A stretch of DNA of 15,242 nt. It comes from an uncultured Paenibacillaceae bacterium (lineage in GTDB: Bacteria > Bacillota > Bacilli > Aneurinibacillales > Aneurinibacillaceae). A program made the translations under genes and the position numbers. Location of the stretch: the NCBI GenBank assembly GCA_937874515.1, contig CALNBV010000019.1:1-15242 (forward strand), in the 5' to 3' direction. The stretch's first letter is position 1, and the number at the start of each line of letters is the position of its first letter. Shown here one piece after another: positions 14,812 through 15,242 of this stretch. The notes under the pieces were generated by a model, which saw nothing but the letters and a program-made list of their open reading frames with translations, was not told the origin of the DNA and ran no database searches.

Positions 14812-15072
14812 GTGGCCATCAAGCTGATTAATATCGGATTTGGTAACATCGTTTCAGCTAATCGCATTATATCTATTGTAAGTCCCGAATCTGCACCCAT
14901 AAAACGGGTGATTCAAGAGGCCAGGGATAATGGAACGTTGATTGATGCCACCTATGGTAGAAGAACACGGGCCGTTATTATTACAGATAGCGATCATGTG
15001 ATTTTATCTGCGGTTCAACCGGAAACGGTTGCTAACAGGTTAACAGCGAAAGACGGAGATCCCGACGAATAG
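14812..15072 (+). CDS. remA: RemA, DNA-binding regulator of extracellular matrix genes
   Basis: RemA (YlzA, DUF370) activates matrix (biofilm) operons in B. subtilis and binds DNA as a multimeric ring. The 86-residue protein keeps the arginines reported to matter for DNA binding, Arg18 in SANRII and Arg50-Arg51 in YGRRTRAVII, and the conserved IVSPESAPIKR and SDHVILSAVQPETVANR segments. It starts at GTG with AAGGAGG 9 bases upstream. The C-terminal tail after NRL is short and acidic. It sits between yloC and gmk as in B. subtilis. Which genes it controls here cannot be seen from this window. Confidence 0.95.
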   Translation: MAIKLINIGFGNIVSANRIISIVSPESAPIKRVIQEARDNGTLIDATYGRRTRAVIITDSDHVILSAVQPETVANRLTAKDGDPDE

Positions 15073-15085
15073 GCGGAGGGTTAAT

Positions 15086-15242
15086 ATGAAAGAGATTTTC
15101 GAAAAAGGGTTATTAATCGTTCTATCTGGTCCTTCTGGCGTGGGGAAAGGTACGGTTTGTGCAGCTTTGCGGAAACGAGAAAATGAGAATTTGATCTACT
15201 CTGTATCTGCTACCACCCGTCAACCCCGGGAAGGGGAGAAGG
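15086..15242 (+). CDS. gmk: Guanylate kinase, N-terminal part
   Basis: Only the first 52 residues are inside the window. They contain the P-loop GPSGVGKGT (15-23) and the start of the GMP-binding region, SVSATTRQPREGE (39-51), the hallmark of guanylate kinase, which phosphorylates GMP to GDP. GGAGGG lies 5 bases before the ATG. The gene follows remA by 13 bases, so both are on one mRNA. The end of the window truncates it; nothing suggests it is broken. Confidence 0.95.
   Translation, partial: MKEIFEKGLLIVLSGPSGVGKGTVCAALRKRENENLIYSVSATTRQPREGEK

Noticed and set aside
1..15242. CRISPR array, tRNA or rRNA genes.
   Set aside because: No regularly spaced direct repeats and no cloverleaf or rRNA-like sequence were seen on either strand.

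Overview
The window comes from a low-to-moderate GC Bacillota, most likely a Bacillales spore-former related to Bacillus. The strongest sign is the block on the right, where rqcH (yloA), a yloB-type Ca2+ ATPase, yloC, remA and gmk lie in the order known from Bacillus subtilis. Strong AGGAGG ribosome binding sites, an S-layer-homology protein and a stalk (copper amine oxidase N-terminal-like) domain fit this as well. I cannot name a genus.

Layout. Positions 1 to about 3560 form a visibly AT-rich accessory region. It holds a hairpin resembling the right end of an IS200/IS605-type (TnpB) element, a strong terminator, four small genes of unknown function (a lipoprotein, a membrane-anchored surface protein, a two-helix membrane protein and a soluble acidic protein), and a two-gene overlapping module of a small acidic protein and a retropepsin-like aspartic protease. 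A 630-base stretch without an intact gene follows. Positions 3565-6200 carry an isolated meta-cleavage hydrolase (DmpD/XylF type), a frameshifted CXXC zinc-ribbon membrane protein and a three-SLH surface protein, the first and last followed by clear terminators. Positions 6244-6460 form a long imperfect inverted repeat between convergent transcription units.

The conserved block starts at 6469. On the minus strand, rqcH and a YtgP/SpoVB-like flippase form a two-gene operon with a recognisable promoter at 10206-10234. Divergently on the plus strand run the Ca2+ ATPase, dapF, yloC, remA and the start of gmk, tightly spaced or overlapping, probably one transcription unit. The block combines housekeeping tasks: ribosome quality control, lipid-linked precursor export, Ca2+ export, lysine/peptidoglycan precursor supply, RNA decay, biofilm regulation and GMP phosphorylation.

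The most unusual feature is the flippase. It carries an insert of about 105 residues that reads as a stalk domain, placed in the predicted extracellular loop after transmembrane helix 7. Also notable are the frameshift in the CXXC gene, the paired retropepsin module, the large inverted repeat at 6244-6460, the E97 variant of the RqcH DR motif and the placement of dapF between yloB and yloC.
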